This document shows positions 1-7,593 of a stretch of 14,773 nucleotides of DNA, in pieces. Source of the DNA: JACOTV01 sp964445135 (lineage in GTDB: Bacteria; Patescibacteriota; Microgenomatia; UBA1406; GWC2-37-13); NCBI GenBank assembly GCA_964445135.1, contig CAYUJW010000025.1, positions 1-14,773 of the forward strand, in the 5' to 3' direction. Under the pieces are notes generated by a model. The model was not told the DNA's origin. It searched no databases and worked only from the letters and a program-made list of their open reading frames with translations. The first letter of the stretch is position 1. Each line of letters opens with the position of its first letter. Both the position numbers and the translations under genes were made by a program.

Positions 1-257
1 ATTGCGGGGTCTTCAATCCAAATATGCTTTTGTACGGGGTTGTTTTGAAAGTCCTCAAGGCTTACGGCGCACGCCTCACCACGACTGGCATATGCTTCTT
101 GCAATGCGGTGGGACAGCCCCAAGCGCCACTACACGGCTGGGGAGTAATGGGAATATCTATGTATTCTTGAGCTGCGGCGATGTTTGTGCCGGCTGTAAT
201 AAACAGCACACAAACCGCAATAAATGAAAAAAGAAAGCGCTTAAACTGAAGCGTCAT
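1..257 (-). CDS. Partial secreted protein, N-terminal part only, function unknown
   Basis: An open frame runs leftward from the ATG at 257 off the window edge, giving 85 codons without a stop. It begins with MTLQFKRFLF, then a hydrophobic stretch and an AAAQ site, which is a clear Sec signal peptide with predicted cleavage near residue 28-29. The mature start is polar and has three cysteines in the first 35 or so residues (PCSGAWGCP, then EACAV), which could form disulfides outside the cell. No domain is recognisable in the visible part. It is divergent from the surface protein at 423, and a promoter-like -10 lies 10 bases before the ATG. Coding status rests on the signal peptide, promoter and open frame; the family is unknown. 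Confidence 0.72.
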   Translation of the reverse strand, partial: MTLQFKRFLFSFIAVCVLFITAGTNIAAAQEYIDIPITPQPCSGAWGCPTALQEAYASRGEACAVSLEDFQNNPVQKHIWIEDPA

Positions 258-267
258 ATGTATATAC

Positions 268-297
268 AATATAGCGAACTACTTAAGTAATGTGCAA
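268..297 (-). promoter_or_regulatory. Putative sigma70 promoter for the leftward secreted protein
   Basis: On the minus strand a TTGCAC -35-like element (292-297) is followed after 18 bases by TATATT (268-273). The -10 ends 10 bases before the ATG at 257, so transcription would start within a few bases of the start codon. No Shine-Dalgarno sequence is visible. The -35 is weak, matching TTG only. Confidence 0.45.
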
Positions 298-361
298 CGA
301 CAACATCAGTTATTGATAAAAATAGCTCTTTCTGCCACTATCTGAAACACGGCAAAATTCG

Positions 362-379
362 CAAGAGTCAGCCCTCTTG
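362..379. repeat. Short inverted repeat upstream of the 423 promoter
   Basis: CAAGAG (362-367) and CTCTTG (374-379) form a perfect 6-base inverted repeat with a 6-base centre. It ends nine bases before the TTGACA -35 of the surface-protein promoter. It could be an operator or chance. It is the only notable structure I saw in the 165-base divergent intergenic region, apart from the two promoters. Confidence 0.3.
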
Positions 380-387
380 AGTGTAGC

Positions 388-416
388 TTGACAATGATTC
401 GAATTTGATGCATAGT
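388..416 (+). promoter_or_regulatory. Sigma70 promoter of the surface-protein gene; decides its start codon
   Basis: A perfect TTGACA (388-393), a 17-base spacer and CATAGT (411-416, 4/6 to TATAAT). The expected transcription start is near 423, exactly at an ATG. The upstream in-frame TTG (405) and ATG (408) lie before the -10 and would not be in the transcript, so ATG 423 is the preferred start and the mRNA would be leaderless. Confidence 0.6.
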
Positions 417-422
417 GTAACT

Positions 423-2237
423 ATGAGACGGTATTTATATGAACTATTCTTAACCCTCGCGATGTTATTTTTGGTGGCGTCAAGCGCGAACGCCCAGACC
501 GCAGCCCTAAGTCAGCGCTGGATGTGTCTTGATGTGAAGTATTGCACTGACTCATCAGCCACTTGTTCAGGACTTGGACAGCCTGCACACCGAGGTAAAA
601 TCATGACAAAAGAGGGCGCAGAAGCTCTTCCAAATGCCGATACCTACATTCTTGAATGTTTTTCGATCGGTTCAGAGATCGTTTGTACCACCGGCTCAAA
701 TGCTGGTGATATGAAGGTTTATGGTCACACAAATAATCTGACCAAGCTGAACGCGATTCGCTATGAGTTTCAAGGTATGTTTAAGACCGATGGTCAAACT
801 ACCGCTGCAAACCCAACAAAGAGCGATGCCTTAGGAAAAGTTGGACCATTTGAATGGCAGAGCTTTGCTGAATATACCGGTCGCAAGTTTTTGGCAGTGA
901 ACTTCTTTCAAGGTGCAAATGCTCAGCCAGGCGCCGCAGGTGGCCAGCAGCAAGGAACTTTGGAGTTTGAAGTCGCAAAAAGTGACTGTGTAGCCGTCAA
1001 CTGGGATCCGTATGGTCGAGTTTTTGACTCAAAGACCTTGGAGCCAATCAAAGGAGCGATCGTAACATTGCTTCGTAAGGATGGAACAACGTATAAGACT
1101 TTGACCACAGCAGATCTTGGTGGTGCGACAAACATCATCAATCCACAGACAACTGGGGCTGATGGACTCTTTACCTTTGTTGTTCCTGATGCAACATACA
1201 AGTTGCAAGTGACGGCCGGTGGATACACCTTCCCACTCACCTCATTGTCATCTCTAAATAGTGCATATTCACGTATATATAGCGATATATATCCTGCACA
1301 AACCGGAGAAGATATTGTTCAAAAGGGCACCATTCAACATCGTGACATTCCTGTCACTGCCACCGGCACAAGCCAGGACAATCCTGTTGAGTTGATGGAG
1401 TACTTTAACTTCATCGATAAGGTAAGCGGCGAGTACGTTGTTGAAGGTCGAGTGTCACACCCATTTGCAAAAGTGAATGTGTGGACTGACAAAGAAGGTA
1501 CAGCAACTGCACAAAAGCCACACTTCCGAATTGCAGCATCAGCCAAAGCGGATGTAGCTGGTAAGTTCCAGGTGCGTGTTGATCAGTCTGCTTTTGAAGC
1601 AGGCGAGGTGGTTTCTGAAGTCGAAGTGGTAAAACAATCACTGACAACAGGATCAGTCTCATGGATTGATCGCATAATGGGACTATTTGTTGCAAAAGCA
1701 CATGCTCAATCAACCCGAGCCGGGGCAACAATCCCACCAATTCCAAACTATTTGGAAGGATTTGCGTATGATCGAAATGGCAATGCCATTCCAAACGCAA
1801 AGGTTGTTGTGTATGCACAAGGATCTAAAGTTCCTTATCACACAGTTCAGGCTGACGAGACCGGTAAATACGTTGTCTCATCAGAATACCTGCCTTTTGT
1901 GCCATACACCATTGAGTACACCAGTGCCAATGGAACTACAACACAAATAGACACCAAAGCATTTTTGGAAGAAAATGCACAATATCATCAAGAGAATAAC
2001 ATCAGCTCAAATGTGCTCAAGCTGCGCGACGGAACAGTCGTGCGCGAGACACCTGGGGATGATGTTGGTATGAAAAATGGTGATACAAAGAACATGATGA
2101 AGTCTTCGCCACAGTACGCGTTTATTGTGACGATCATGCTCATTATCATGCTCGTTGTCATCGCGGTTATCCTTGTCCTCTTTGTGAAAAATAAGAACAA
2201 AGAACAAGACATGCCACAAGCTGACAACTTGTCATGA
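423..2237 (+). CDS. Membrane-anchored surface protein with two carboxypeptidase-regulatory-like domains
   Basis: A 604-residue exported protein of unknown specific role. It has a signal peptide at residues 1-25 (MRRYLYEL..., cleavage after SANA), then a Cys-containing N-terminal region. A first carboxypeptidase-regulatory/CnaB-like beta domain lies at about 197-280 (GRVFDS, EPIKGAIVTL, GLFTFVVPDATYKLQV) and a second at about 444-515 (GFAYDRNGNAIPNAKVVVYA, DETGKYVV). One C-terminal membrane helix (about 565-588) ends in a short charged tail (KNKNKEQD), so most of the protein faces outward. An Ala-rich AHAQ site follows a short hydrophobic run at 426-429, resembling a second signal-peptidase site inside the protein. 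Such beta domains usually act as spacers in surface proteins, so adhesion or a cell-envelope scaffold role is inferred. The start was chosen from the promoter position. It is not clearly linked to the following comM gene. Confidence 0.85.
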   Translation: MRRYLYELFLTLAMLFLVASSANAQTAALSQRWMCLDVKYCTDSSATCSGLGQPAHRGKIMTKEGAEALPNADTYILECFSIGSEIVCTTGSNAGDMKVYGHTNNLTKLNAIRYEFQGMFKTDGQTTAANPTKSDALGKVGPFEWQSFAEYTGRKFLAVNFFQGANAQPGAAGGQQQGTLEFEVAKSDCVAVNWDPYGRVFDSKTLEPIKGAIVTLLRKDGTTYKTLTTADLGGATNIINPQTTGADGLFTFVVPDATYKLQVTAGGYTFPLTSLSSLNSAYSRIYSDIYPAQTGEDIVQKGTIQHRDIPVTATGTSQDNPVELMEYFNFIDKVSGEYVVEGRVSHPFAKVNVWTDKEGTATAQKPHFRIAASAKADVAGKFQVRVDQSAFEAGEVVSEVEVVKQSLTTGSVSWIDRIMGLFVAKAHAQSTRAGATIPPIPNYLEGFAYDRNGNAIPNAKVVVYAQGSKVPYHTVQADETGKYVVSSEYLPFVPYTIEYTSANGTTTQIDTKAFLEENAQYHQENNISSNVLKLRDGTVVRETPGDDVGMKNGDTKNMMKSSPQYAFIVTIMLIIMLVVIAVILVLFVKNKNKEQDMPQADNLS

Positions 2238-2261
2238 TTCCTGACAGAAACTTAAGGTAAG

Positions 2262-2309
2262 ATTGTGCGACCCAAAGATCTTGATTCACAAGACACCGGG
2301 TCGCACAAT
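2262..2309. repeat. Nested inverted repeat overlapping the comM promoter
   Basis: A perfect 12-base inverted repeat: ATTGTGCGACCC (2262-2273) and GGGTCGCACAAT (2298-2309). Inside its loop is a second one, TCTTG (2279-2283) and CAAGA (2289-2293). No T-tract follows on either strand, so it does not look like an intrinsic terminator. It covers the candidate -35 and -10 of comM and stops five bases before its ATG, which fits an operator or a structured DNA/RNA element. Confidence 0.7.
2281..2309 (+). promoter_or_regulatory. Weak putative promoter of comM
   Basis: TTGATT (2281-2286), a 17-base spacer and CACAAT (2304-2309). Each is 4/6 to consensus. The -10 ends four bases before ATG 2314. Both hexamers lie within the nested inverted repeat. 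Weak match; the gene may instead be read through from 423. Confidence 0.35.
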
Positions 2310-2313
2310 TTGT

Positions 2314-3843
2314 ATGTTAGCAAAAATTCATTCTTGCACCCTTCTTGGTTTGAGCGGAGTCCACATCGACGTTGAGGTAGACGTGGCATATGGAGGATTC
2401 CCAAGCTTTACCATTGTTGGTTTGCCGGGGAAGGCGGTTGATGAGTCCAAAGACCGAGTACGAACTGCAATCATCAATACATCACTTGATATGCCAGAGT
2501 CACGTATCACCGTGAATTTGGCCCCTGCTGATTTGCCCAAATCTGGATCAAGCTTCGACCTGCCTATTGCAATAGGAATTCTCGCGGCTGCAAAAGTAGT
2601 TCCCGAACACTCCGTTGCCCATGCCTATTTTGTTGGCGAGTTGTCACTTGAAGGACATGTCCGTCCGATTGCAGGCGCAATTTCTCTGACCATGCTGGCT
2701 AGGCAAGAAGGAGCGCGATTCATATATATTCCGGCCGGGAATGTAAAAGAGGCCTCACTCGTTGAGGGTATTGAAATCATTCCCGTTTCGACACTCGAAC
2801 AGCTGGTGCTTCACTTGCAAGCAGTGCAAATAATTGAGCCGTATGAACGCGTAGATCACCTCGCAGGCGATGATGAGCGCGACGAAAGTGAATCGGACTT
2901 TTCTCACATTCAAGGTCAACATCAGGCAAAACGCGCGCTTGAGGTGGCAGCTGCAGGATTTCACAACGTCCACATGAAAGGTCCGCCTGGCGCTGGAAAA
3001 ACCATGTTGTCGCGTGCATTTGTGACAATTTTACCCCCGCTTGAGCGAGCAGAGTTGTTGGAGGTTATTCAAGTCTATTCAGCAGCAGGGCAGACAGTGC
3101 TTGGCGCGACAATCCGCAACAGCCGCCCATTTCGCAGCCCCCATCACACAAGCTCAAGAGTGGGTCTCATAGGAGGGGGATCGGTGCCGCGTCCTGGTGA
3201 GATATCCTTGGCGCATCGAGGAGTATTGTTTTTAGATGAGTTTCCCGAATTCCCCCGATCGGTGCTTGAGTCGCTGAGACAACCCTTGGAGGATGGGGTA
3301 GTTACGGTGTCGCGTGCGGCAGGAAGCGTCGACTATCCGGCACGATTCCTGTTGGTTGCGGCATCAAATCCCTGTCCGTGTGGCTACTTGGGGCATCCAA
3401 AAAAACCATGCACCTGCATGCCAGCTGTTGTCGCACGCTACAAGAAGCGACTGTCTGGACCTATCCTTGATCGCATTGATCTGCACGTTGATGTGTCGGC
3501 GGTTGATGAAGGAGAGTTGCTATCATCAAGCGCTCATTCATCTGAAAAAAGCGAAGATATCCGTGCGCGTATTCAGATAGCACGTTCTCGTCAAATGGAG
3601 CGCTTTGCCGACCACAACATACATGCAAATAGCCAGATGAGTTCGGCGCAGGTGCGTGCGCTGTGTGTGCTTGATCCTGAGGCAACAGTCATGTTAAAAC
3701 AAGCAATAACTCACATGAGTTTATCGGCGCGCGCCACTTTCAAAGTGATCAAAGTCGCCCAAACAATTGCGGACTTGGAGCAATGCCCAACAATTAGCAC
3801 GAAGCATATTGCCGAGAGCTTGCAGTATAGGGTGAAAGATTAG
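2314..3843 (+). CDS. comM: ComM/YifB-family Mg-chelatase-like AAA+ ATPase
   Basis: A 509-residue protein, the usual length of the YifB/ComM family. The N-terminal Lon-protease-like (ChlI) domain begins at residue 1 (GFPSFTIVGLPGKAVDESKD, then NLAPADLPKSGSSFDLPIA). The AAA+ core has Walker A GPPGAGKT at 223-230, Walker B VLFLDEF at 304-310, and the family-typical NPCPCGY at 352-358. A C-terminal Mg-chelatase helical domain closes the protein. The best-studied members are hexameric branch-migration helicases acting on DNA taken up during natural transformation; that role is transferred by homology. An upstream in-frame TTG at 2263 would add 17 residues, but it lies inside the hairpin and upstream of the promoter, and family N-termini begin at MLAKIHS. 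Protein identity is near certain; the substrate in this organism is unknown. Confidence 0.95.
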   Translation: MLAKIHSCTLLGLSGVHIDVEVDVAYGGFPSFTIVGLPGKAVDESKDRVRTAIINTSLDMPESRITVNLAPADLPKSGSSFDLPIAIGILAAAKVVPEHSVAHAYFVGELSLEGHVRPIAGAISLTMLARQEGARFIYIPAGNVKEASLVEGIEIIPVSTLEQLVLHLQAVQIIEPYERVDHLAGDDERDESESDFSHIQGQHQAKRALEVAAAGFHNVHMKGPPGAGKTMLSRAFVTILPPLERAELLEVIQVYSAAGQTVLGATIRNSRPFRSPHHTSSRVGLIGGGSVPRPGEISLAHRGVLFLDEFPEFPRSVLESLRQPLEDGVVTVSRAAGSVDYPARFLLVAASNPCPCGYLGHPKKPCTCMPAVVARYKKRLSGPILDRIDLHVDVSAVDEGELLSSSAHSSEKSEDIRARIQIARSRQMERFADHNIHANSQMSSAQVRALCVLDPEATVMLKQAITHMSLSARATFKVIKVAQTIADLEQCPTISTKHIAESLQYRVKD

Positions 3844-3854
3844 AGAGCGACTTC

Positions 3855-3863
3855 TGTTAGAAT
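3855..3863 (+). promoter_or_regulatory. Extended -10 promoter of the glycosyltransferase operon
   Basis: TGT followed by TAGAAT (3858-3863, 5/6 to consensus) forms a TGn extended -10 just after the comM stop. No good -35 is seen. The -10 ends nine bases before ATG 3873, implying a leader of about 0-3 bases and no Shine-Dalgarno. Confidence 0.55.
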
Positions 3864-3872
3864 TGATGCATC

Positions 3873-5069
3873 ATGCCTTCATTTTTCCGATTACTTTTGG
3901 GATTATTCCTTATTCTCTATGCGTTCACCCTCATCTTCATCGCGGTAAATGCAAAAAAAGTACTGTCTCAGGGAAATGACTTTCAAGCCCAATATGGCGC
4001 AGCAAAGCTGATCGTTGAGGGGAAAAACATGTACGATTTAACTGAAGAGGCGCGCGTGCAGCAAGCGGCAACTGGTCGCCAGACGAGTATCGCCGAGGTG
4101 GTGCCATTTATCAATAGTCCACTTGCTGTGGTGTGGCTTGCACCCTTGGGGCACATGTCGTTTCAAATGGCGTATGGAGTGTGGGGCATATTTTTGTATG
4201 TGCTGCTACTGTTTATGTTTTGGATTATTTCACAAATATATGATCTTGCTCGGTTGAAAAAAACGGTAAAAACAGTCCTTGATGAAAAGGGTTTTTTCCT
4301 CCTTGTTGCAATAGTTATGCACTGGAGCGTCATTGCATTATTTGCAGGACAGCTGTCGTTGATTTTGGCAGTTGGACTGTTTGGATCATTTCTATTGCTT
4401 CATAAAAAAAAGGATGCGCAGGCAGGAGTGGCACTTTCACTCGTATGTGTCAAACCCTACTTGTTGTTTATTCCGCTTGTCATGCTTCTTTACAAGCGTC
4501 GATATGTGAGTGTTGCGTGGTGCTTGGTGGGCATTGCATGTTTTGCGATGGCGGCGGTAGGCCTAGTTGGTTTGCCTGCATTTGGTGAGTATTCGGATCT
4601 TGGAAAAAATCTATTTTGGATTGGGGATGAGCCGATGAAGATTCACCTTTCGCGTCAAATTACGGGGCGAGCCCTGGTTTATGTGGCAACAGGTGGGACA
4701 GGCGCTGCATTTACTCTGATGCAGGCGGTCATATGGGGCCTGCTTTCGGTGCTTATTGTCTATGCTGCGACGCGCCAAATTTCAACAACACCAACCGTTT
4801 CACCAAAAGAGTGGGCGCTGGCCATTCTCGTTATGGTATTTACCGGCATTCATATGCACGGACATGATGGAATTATTCTGCTATTTCCTTTGGTGGTATG
4901 GTATGCGCGCACAAATCTTAATATTTACATTCGTATGGGGGCACTTGTGATGTTGGCCGTTGCGGCTCCCGTCATCTTGTTTTACGCGGGGTTTTTGATA
5001 AGTGTGTGCATCGCAAGCGCCGTATTATATCTGTATTATTTAACCTTCCATTCATATGGCTCAAAATAA
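3873..5069 (+). CDS. GT87-like (DUF2029) polyprenol-P-sugar-dependent GT-C glycosyltransferase
   Basis: A 398-residue protein with about 9-11 hydrophobic membrane segments. Features typical of GT87 are visible: the early acidic NDF motif in the first extracytoplasmic loop with NDFQAQYGAA (35-44) and a following MYDL, then FINSPLAVVWLAPLG, then AGQLSL before a helix, and VKPYLLFIPLVMLLYKRR. Members of GT87 transfer mannose or another sugar from a polyprenyl phosphate donor on the outer face of the membrane; Asp36 is the likely catalytic or metal-site acid. The actual sugar and acceptor are unknown. It leads a three-gene operon with the next two genes, overlapping the next start by 14 bases. 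It could be another GT-C subfamily, but the membrane-transferase fold is well supported. Confidence 0.78.
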   Translation: MPSFFRLLLGLFLILYAFTLIFIAVNAKKVLSQGNDFQAQYGAAKLIVEGKNMYDLTEEARVQQAATGRQTSIAEVVPFINSPLAVVWLAPLGHMSFQMAYGVWGIFLYVLLLFMFWIISQIYDLARLKKTVKTVLDEKGFFLLVAIVMHWSVIALFAGQLSLILAVGLFGSFLLLHKKKDAQAGVALSLVCVKPYLLFIPLVMLLYKRRYVSVAWCLVGIACFAMAAVGLVGLPAFGEYSDLGKNLFWIGDEPMKIHLSRQITGRALVYVATGGTGAAFTLMQAVIWGLLSVLIVYAATRQISTTPTVSPKEWALAILVMVFTGIHMHGHDGIILLFPLVVWYARTNLNIYIRMGALVMLAVAAPVILFYAGFLISVCIASAVLYLYYLTFHSYGSK

Positions 5070-5502
5070 TGCAGATCTTTTTTTGCGCATTTCTCGTTGG
5101 TATACCATCAGTATTCCGCTCATTTTTCTCATCATTTTTTTTGTAAATTATATGGTTTCACATGGCTCAGATCGCGCATATTTTGAAGCGCTTGACACAC
5201 GATGGAAGGGTGTTCCCGCCTCAAGTTTTACCTGCAAATCATTTGGATATATAAGTGATACAACCATCAGAACAACCAGCTCATTTACTCCCTATCAAAA
5301 GCAGGTGCATCAAGATCGAGTGGCGCTTATGCAATATACCCTCGCTCCAATCATTGTGTGGGAATCGCAAAATGAGCGCTGTTTATTAGTGGATGTATAT
5401 GACCACACCGAACAAGATGTGGGGAAATATGCGCAAAAAAGAGGATATCGTGTTGATCGCAATCTAGGCGCCGGTCGCTACATTCTTATTAAAAACGATT
5501 GA
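5056..5502 (+). CDS. Small single-pass membrane protein between two GT-C genes, function unknown
   Basis: A 148-residue protein with one membrane segment near residues 17-34 (SIPLIFLIIFFVNYMV). An outward-facing domain of about 110 residues follows, containing two Cys (FTCKSF, ERCLLV) that may pair. I do not recognise a family. The start at ATG 5056 lies inside the end of the previous gene (14-base overlap) without a Shine-Dalgarno, which suggests translational coupling. Its C-terminus (LGAGRYILIKND) resembles the soluble C-terminal tails found on some GT-C enzymes, so it could be an accessory extracytoplasmic domain of its neighbours. That is inference from position and topology only. Confidence 0.82.
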   Translation: MAQNNADLFLRISRWYTISIPLIFLIIFFVNYMVSHGSDRAYFEALDTRWKGVPASSFTCKSFGYISDTTIRTTSSFTPYQKQVHQDRVALMQYTLAPIIVWESQNERCLLVDVYDHTEQDVGKYAQKRGYRVDRNLGAGRYILIKND

Positions 5503-5507
5503 TAACC

Positions 5508-6893
5508 ATGGCACTATTTTCATATTTACTCATTTTGCTATTTGGACTAGCTGCCTGGGTCACCTATCGTGCGCTGACCAAATCGACCGCTCACATTGCC
5601 TCACTTGTTGCCTGCTCTGGAGCACTCATCGGGGTTGGGCTCGTGTCACTTTGGCATTATGCGACGCTTCTGGTAATTGGCCACTTGAGCGTGTTAGGTG
5701 TTATTGTGGGCGACGGATTATTATCGCTTTTGTTGGGTATCTATATATATGCGCGCCGCCCAGCTCACATGTTTGAACTGCTAAAAGAGGACATGCTTGC
5801 TGTTTGGAAGAGTGATGATGGGGAGCCCCAACGAGGGCGAATGGTAATTTTGGGACTCATGTTTTTGGCAGGCATATTGATTGTGTGGTGGATGTGGATT
5901 ATGCCGCGTACACAGTGGGATATCTGGATTACCTGGGAGCAGCATGCGCGATTTGTGACTCGAGATGAGGGGCGCTATTGGCGCCAATTGTTTGAGGCGG
6001 CGCGCCCAGGAGACGGATGGTTTCGGCACACTGACTATCCATTTTTATGGCCACTTGCCATTTCACGCGCCTGGATATATGCCGGCTCTGAATCAGTCTG
6101 GAGCGTGTGGGGATTGATTGTGATATTTCTCATAAGCGCCCTCTACGGCGTCGCGGCCATTGCTCGAGAGTTTGGTCAAAATACTCGTGCCCCACTTGTT
6201 GGTGGGCTGTTGCTGCTTTCACAACCTGTGTACTTTTATTGGGCGACTTCTCGATACGCAGAAGGGCCGCTGGCCACGTACATGCTGGTGGCCTGCGCAT
6301 TTTTGCTGTTGGCAAAGTATGAAAAAGAAGCGTCAAGCAGGCGGCTGTTCATCTGTCTGTCAGCCTTGGCTGCCGGGTGTGCTGCTTGGACGAAAAATGA
6401 GGGAATGATGTTTCTTTTGCCGTATGCAGCGGCCACGGCCATGTGCCGATTCAGTAAGAAGGAGCTGCTCCTGGTGTTCTGTTGGATCAGCGCGTTTGTA
6501 GCTGTGGTGTTTGTGCACAAAACATATGTTGCGCCACCTGGCGATTTGACACTTTCAATAATGCTTCAAAATGCACATCAACTATTGGACCCGACCCGCT
6601 ACTATCTGATTGCTCAATATGTCCTAAAGCATGCGGCAATTACTCTCTTGGGAGTGATAAGCATCATCTTGATCTATCGGGGACGCCCAATATTCAACAA
6701 GAAAATTGGGATCTTGTATCTTGTCCTACTCCTGCAGTTTGGGGGATATATGCTCACGTATCTGCTGACTCCACACGCATTACAATGGCATTTGCCCACG
6801 TCATTTGAGCGTGTTTGGATGCAGCTATGGCCAATTGTATCTCTGACCATCGCGCTTTCATTTGACGGCCCGGAAAAAGGGGCTACTGAATGA
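5508..6893 (+). CDS. GT39/ArnT-like GT-C membrane glycosyltransferase
   Basis: A 461-residue protein with about 10-12 hydrophobic segments. After a long first region comes a loop with the acidic motif WDIWITWEQHARFV (137-150), where Asp138 is the candidate catalytic base. DYPFLWPLAI (176-185) follows. A late loop reads HLPTSFERVWMQLWP, a signature seen in uncharacterised PMT_2/ArnT-like transferases. By family logic it would use a lipid-linked sugar donor outside the membrane. Donor and acceptor are unknown. ATG 5508 is chosen, five bases after the previous stop; an in-frame TTG at 5499 overlapping that stop would add three residues. No Shine-Dalgarno, so coupling to the upstream gene is likely. 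The last 11 bases overlap the end of the opposing gene. Confidence 0.8.
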   Translation: MALFSYLLILLFGLAAWVTYRALTKSTAHIASLVACSGALIGVGLVSLWHYATLLVIGHLSVLGVIVGDGLLSLLLGIYIYARRPAHMFELLKEDMLAVWKSDDGEPQRGRMVILGLMFLAGILIVWWMWIMPRTQWDIWITWEQHARFVTRDEGRYWRQLFEAARPGDGWFRHTDYPFLWPLAISRAWIYAGSESVWSVWGLIVIFLISALYGVAAIAREFGQNTRAPLVGGLLLLSQPVYFYWATSRYAEGPLATYMLVACAFLLLAKYEKEASSRRLFICLSALAAGCAAWTKNEGMMFLLPYAAATAMCRFSKKELLLVFCWISAFVAVVFVHKTYVAPPGDLTLSIMLQNAHQLLDPTRYYLIAQYVLKHAAITLLGVISIILIYRGRPIFNKKIGILYLVLLLQFGGYMLTYLLTPHALQWHLPTSFERVWMQLWPIVSLTIALSFDGPEKGATE

Positions 6894-7593
6894 GGTGGTA
6901 GTATACGATCTGTCCAATAGCACGTACTCCATCTTTCCATGAGATCTTTTTCCCCTCGATATAGGTGCGACCCCAATAGGATATTCCAACTTCAGCAATG
7001 CGAATATTGGGTATCTTGGCCAAACGCGCAGTCACTTCTGGTTCAAACCCAAATCCCTTTGAGCGCAAGCGCGGAGCAATAGATTTGATGGTTGGCGCGC
7101 GAAACGCTTTGTACCCCGTTTCCATATCTGAGAGGTTGAGATTCGTAAACATATTCGAGAATATGGTAAGCGCCCGATTGGCCACGTAGTGCCAAAAATA
7201 GAGCACCCGGTGAGGCTTGTTACCGATAAAGCGCGAACCATACACCACATCGGCCAAGCCATCAATAAGCGGCTTTAAAAGTGCTGGATAATCAGAGGGA
7301 TCATATTCTAAATCCGCATCCTGAATGATGACAAAGCTTCCGACCGCATGTTTGAGTCCAGTGTGAACTGCGGCTCCTTTCCCTTGATTTTTGGCATGTG
7401 AGAACGTATGAACATTGCGTGCAGTAAACGTCTTGAGCAAGCGTTTTGTATGATCGAGTGAGCCGTCATTGACGATGATGATTTGTTTTTTCAAACCCAA
7501 TGACGGTGCTTTTTGCACTCTCGCGACAGCCATTCGTAGTGTTTTGCCCTCATTGTAAGTGGGAATGATGATGCTAACGACTGTGTTTTTCAT
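6883..7593 (-). CDS. DPM1-like family 2 glycosyltransferase (polyprenyl-phosphate sugar synthase type)
   Basis: A 236-residue GT-A fold enzyme. It starts with the GT2 strand VVSIIIPTYNEG (5-16), has VNDGSLD (41-47), the metal-binding DAD in QDADLEYDPSDYP (91-103), and the DPM1 subfamily end motif YWGRTYIEGKKISWKDG (206-222). It lacks C-terminal membrane helices, like the short dolichol-phosphate-mannose synthases. The expected reaction is nucleotide-sugar plus polyprenyl phosphate giving polyprenyl-P-sugar on the cytoplasmic face, which could feed the neighbouring GT-C proteins. ATG 7593 fits the family N-terminus; an in-frame upstream ATG at 7632 would add 13 atypical residues. The start overlaps the end of the upstream gene by 20 bases with no Shine-Dalgarno, so coupled translation is likely. 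The sugar is not predictable. Confidence 0.9.
   Translation of the reverse strand: MKNTVVSIIIPTYNEGKTLRMAVARVQKAPSLGLKKQIIIVNDGSLDHTKRLLKTFTARNVHTFSHAKNQGKGAAVHTGLKHAVGSFVIIQDADLEYDPSDYPALLKPLIDGLADVVYGSRFIGNKPHRVLYFWHYVANRALTIFSNMFTNLNLSDMETGYKAFRAPTIKSIAPRLRSKGFGFEPEVTARLAKIPNIRIAEVGISYWGRTYIEGKKISWKDGVRAIGQIVYYHLIQ

Noticed and set aside
24..227. Plus-strand frame of 67 residues at the left edge
   Set aside because: It is antisense to the leftward frame that has a signal peptide and a promoter; the composition of this frame looks random.
405..422. Upstream start codons (TTG 405, ATG 408) for the surface protein
   Set aside because: They lie before or inside the -10 element of a perfect-TTGACA promoter, and add six residues before a normal basic signal-peptide start at ATG 423.
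923..1240. Long minus-strand frame inside the surface protein gene
   Set aside because: Antisense shadow with no promoter, ribosome site or recognisable protein features; the plus-strand protein has clear domains throughout.
2263..2313. TTG start extending comM by 17 residues
   Set aside because: It lies within the nested palindrome and upstream of the candidate promoter, and YifB/ComM proteins begin at the equivalent of MLAKIHS.
2235..6893. Possible use of the TGA=Gly code seen in some CPR lineages
   Set aside because: TGA ends several genes here at places where the neighbouring gene starts or the protein has a natural end (2235, 5500, 6891), so the standard bacterial code fits.
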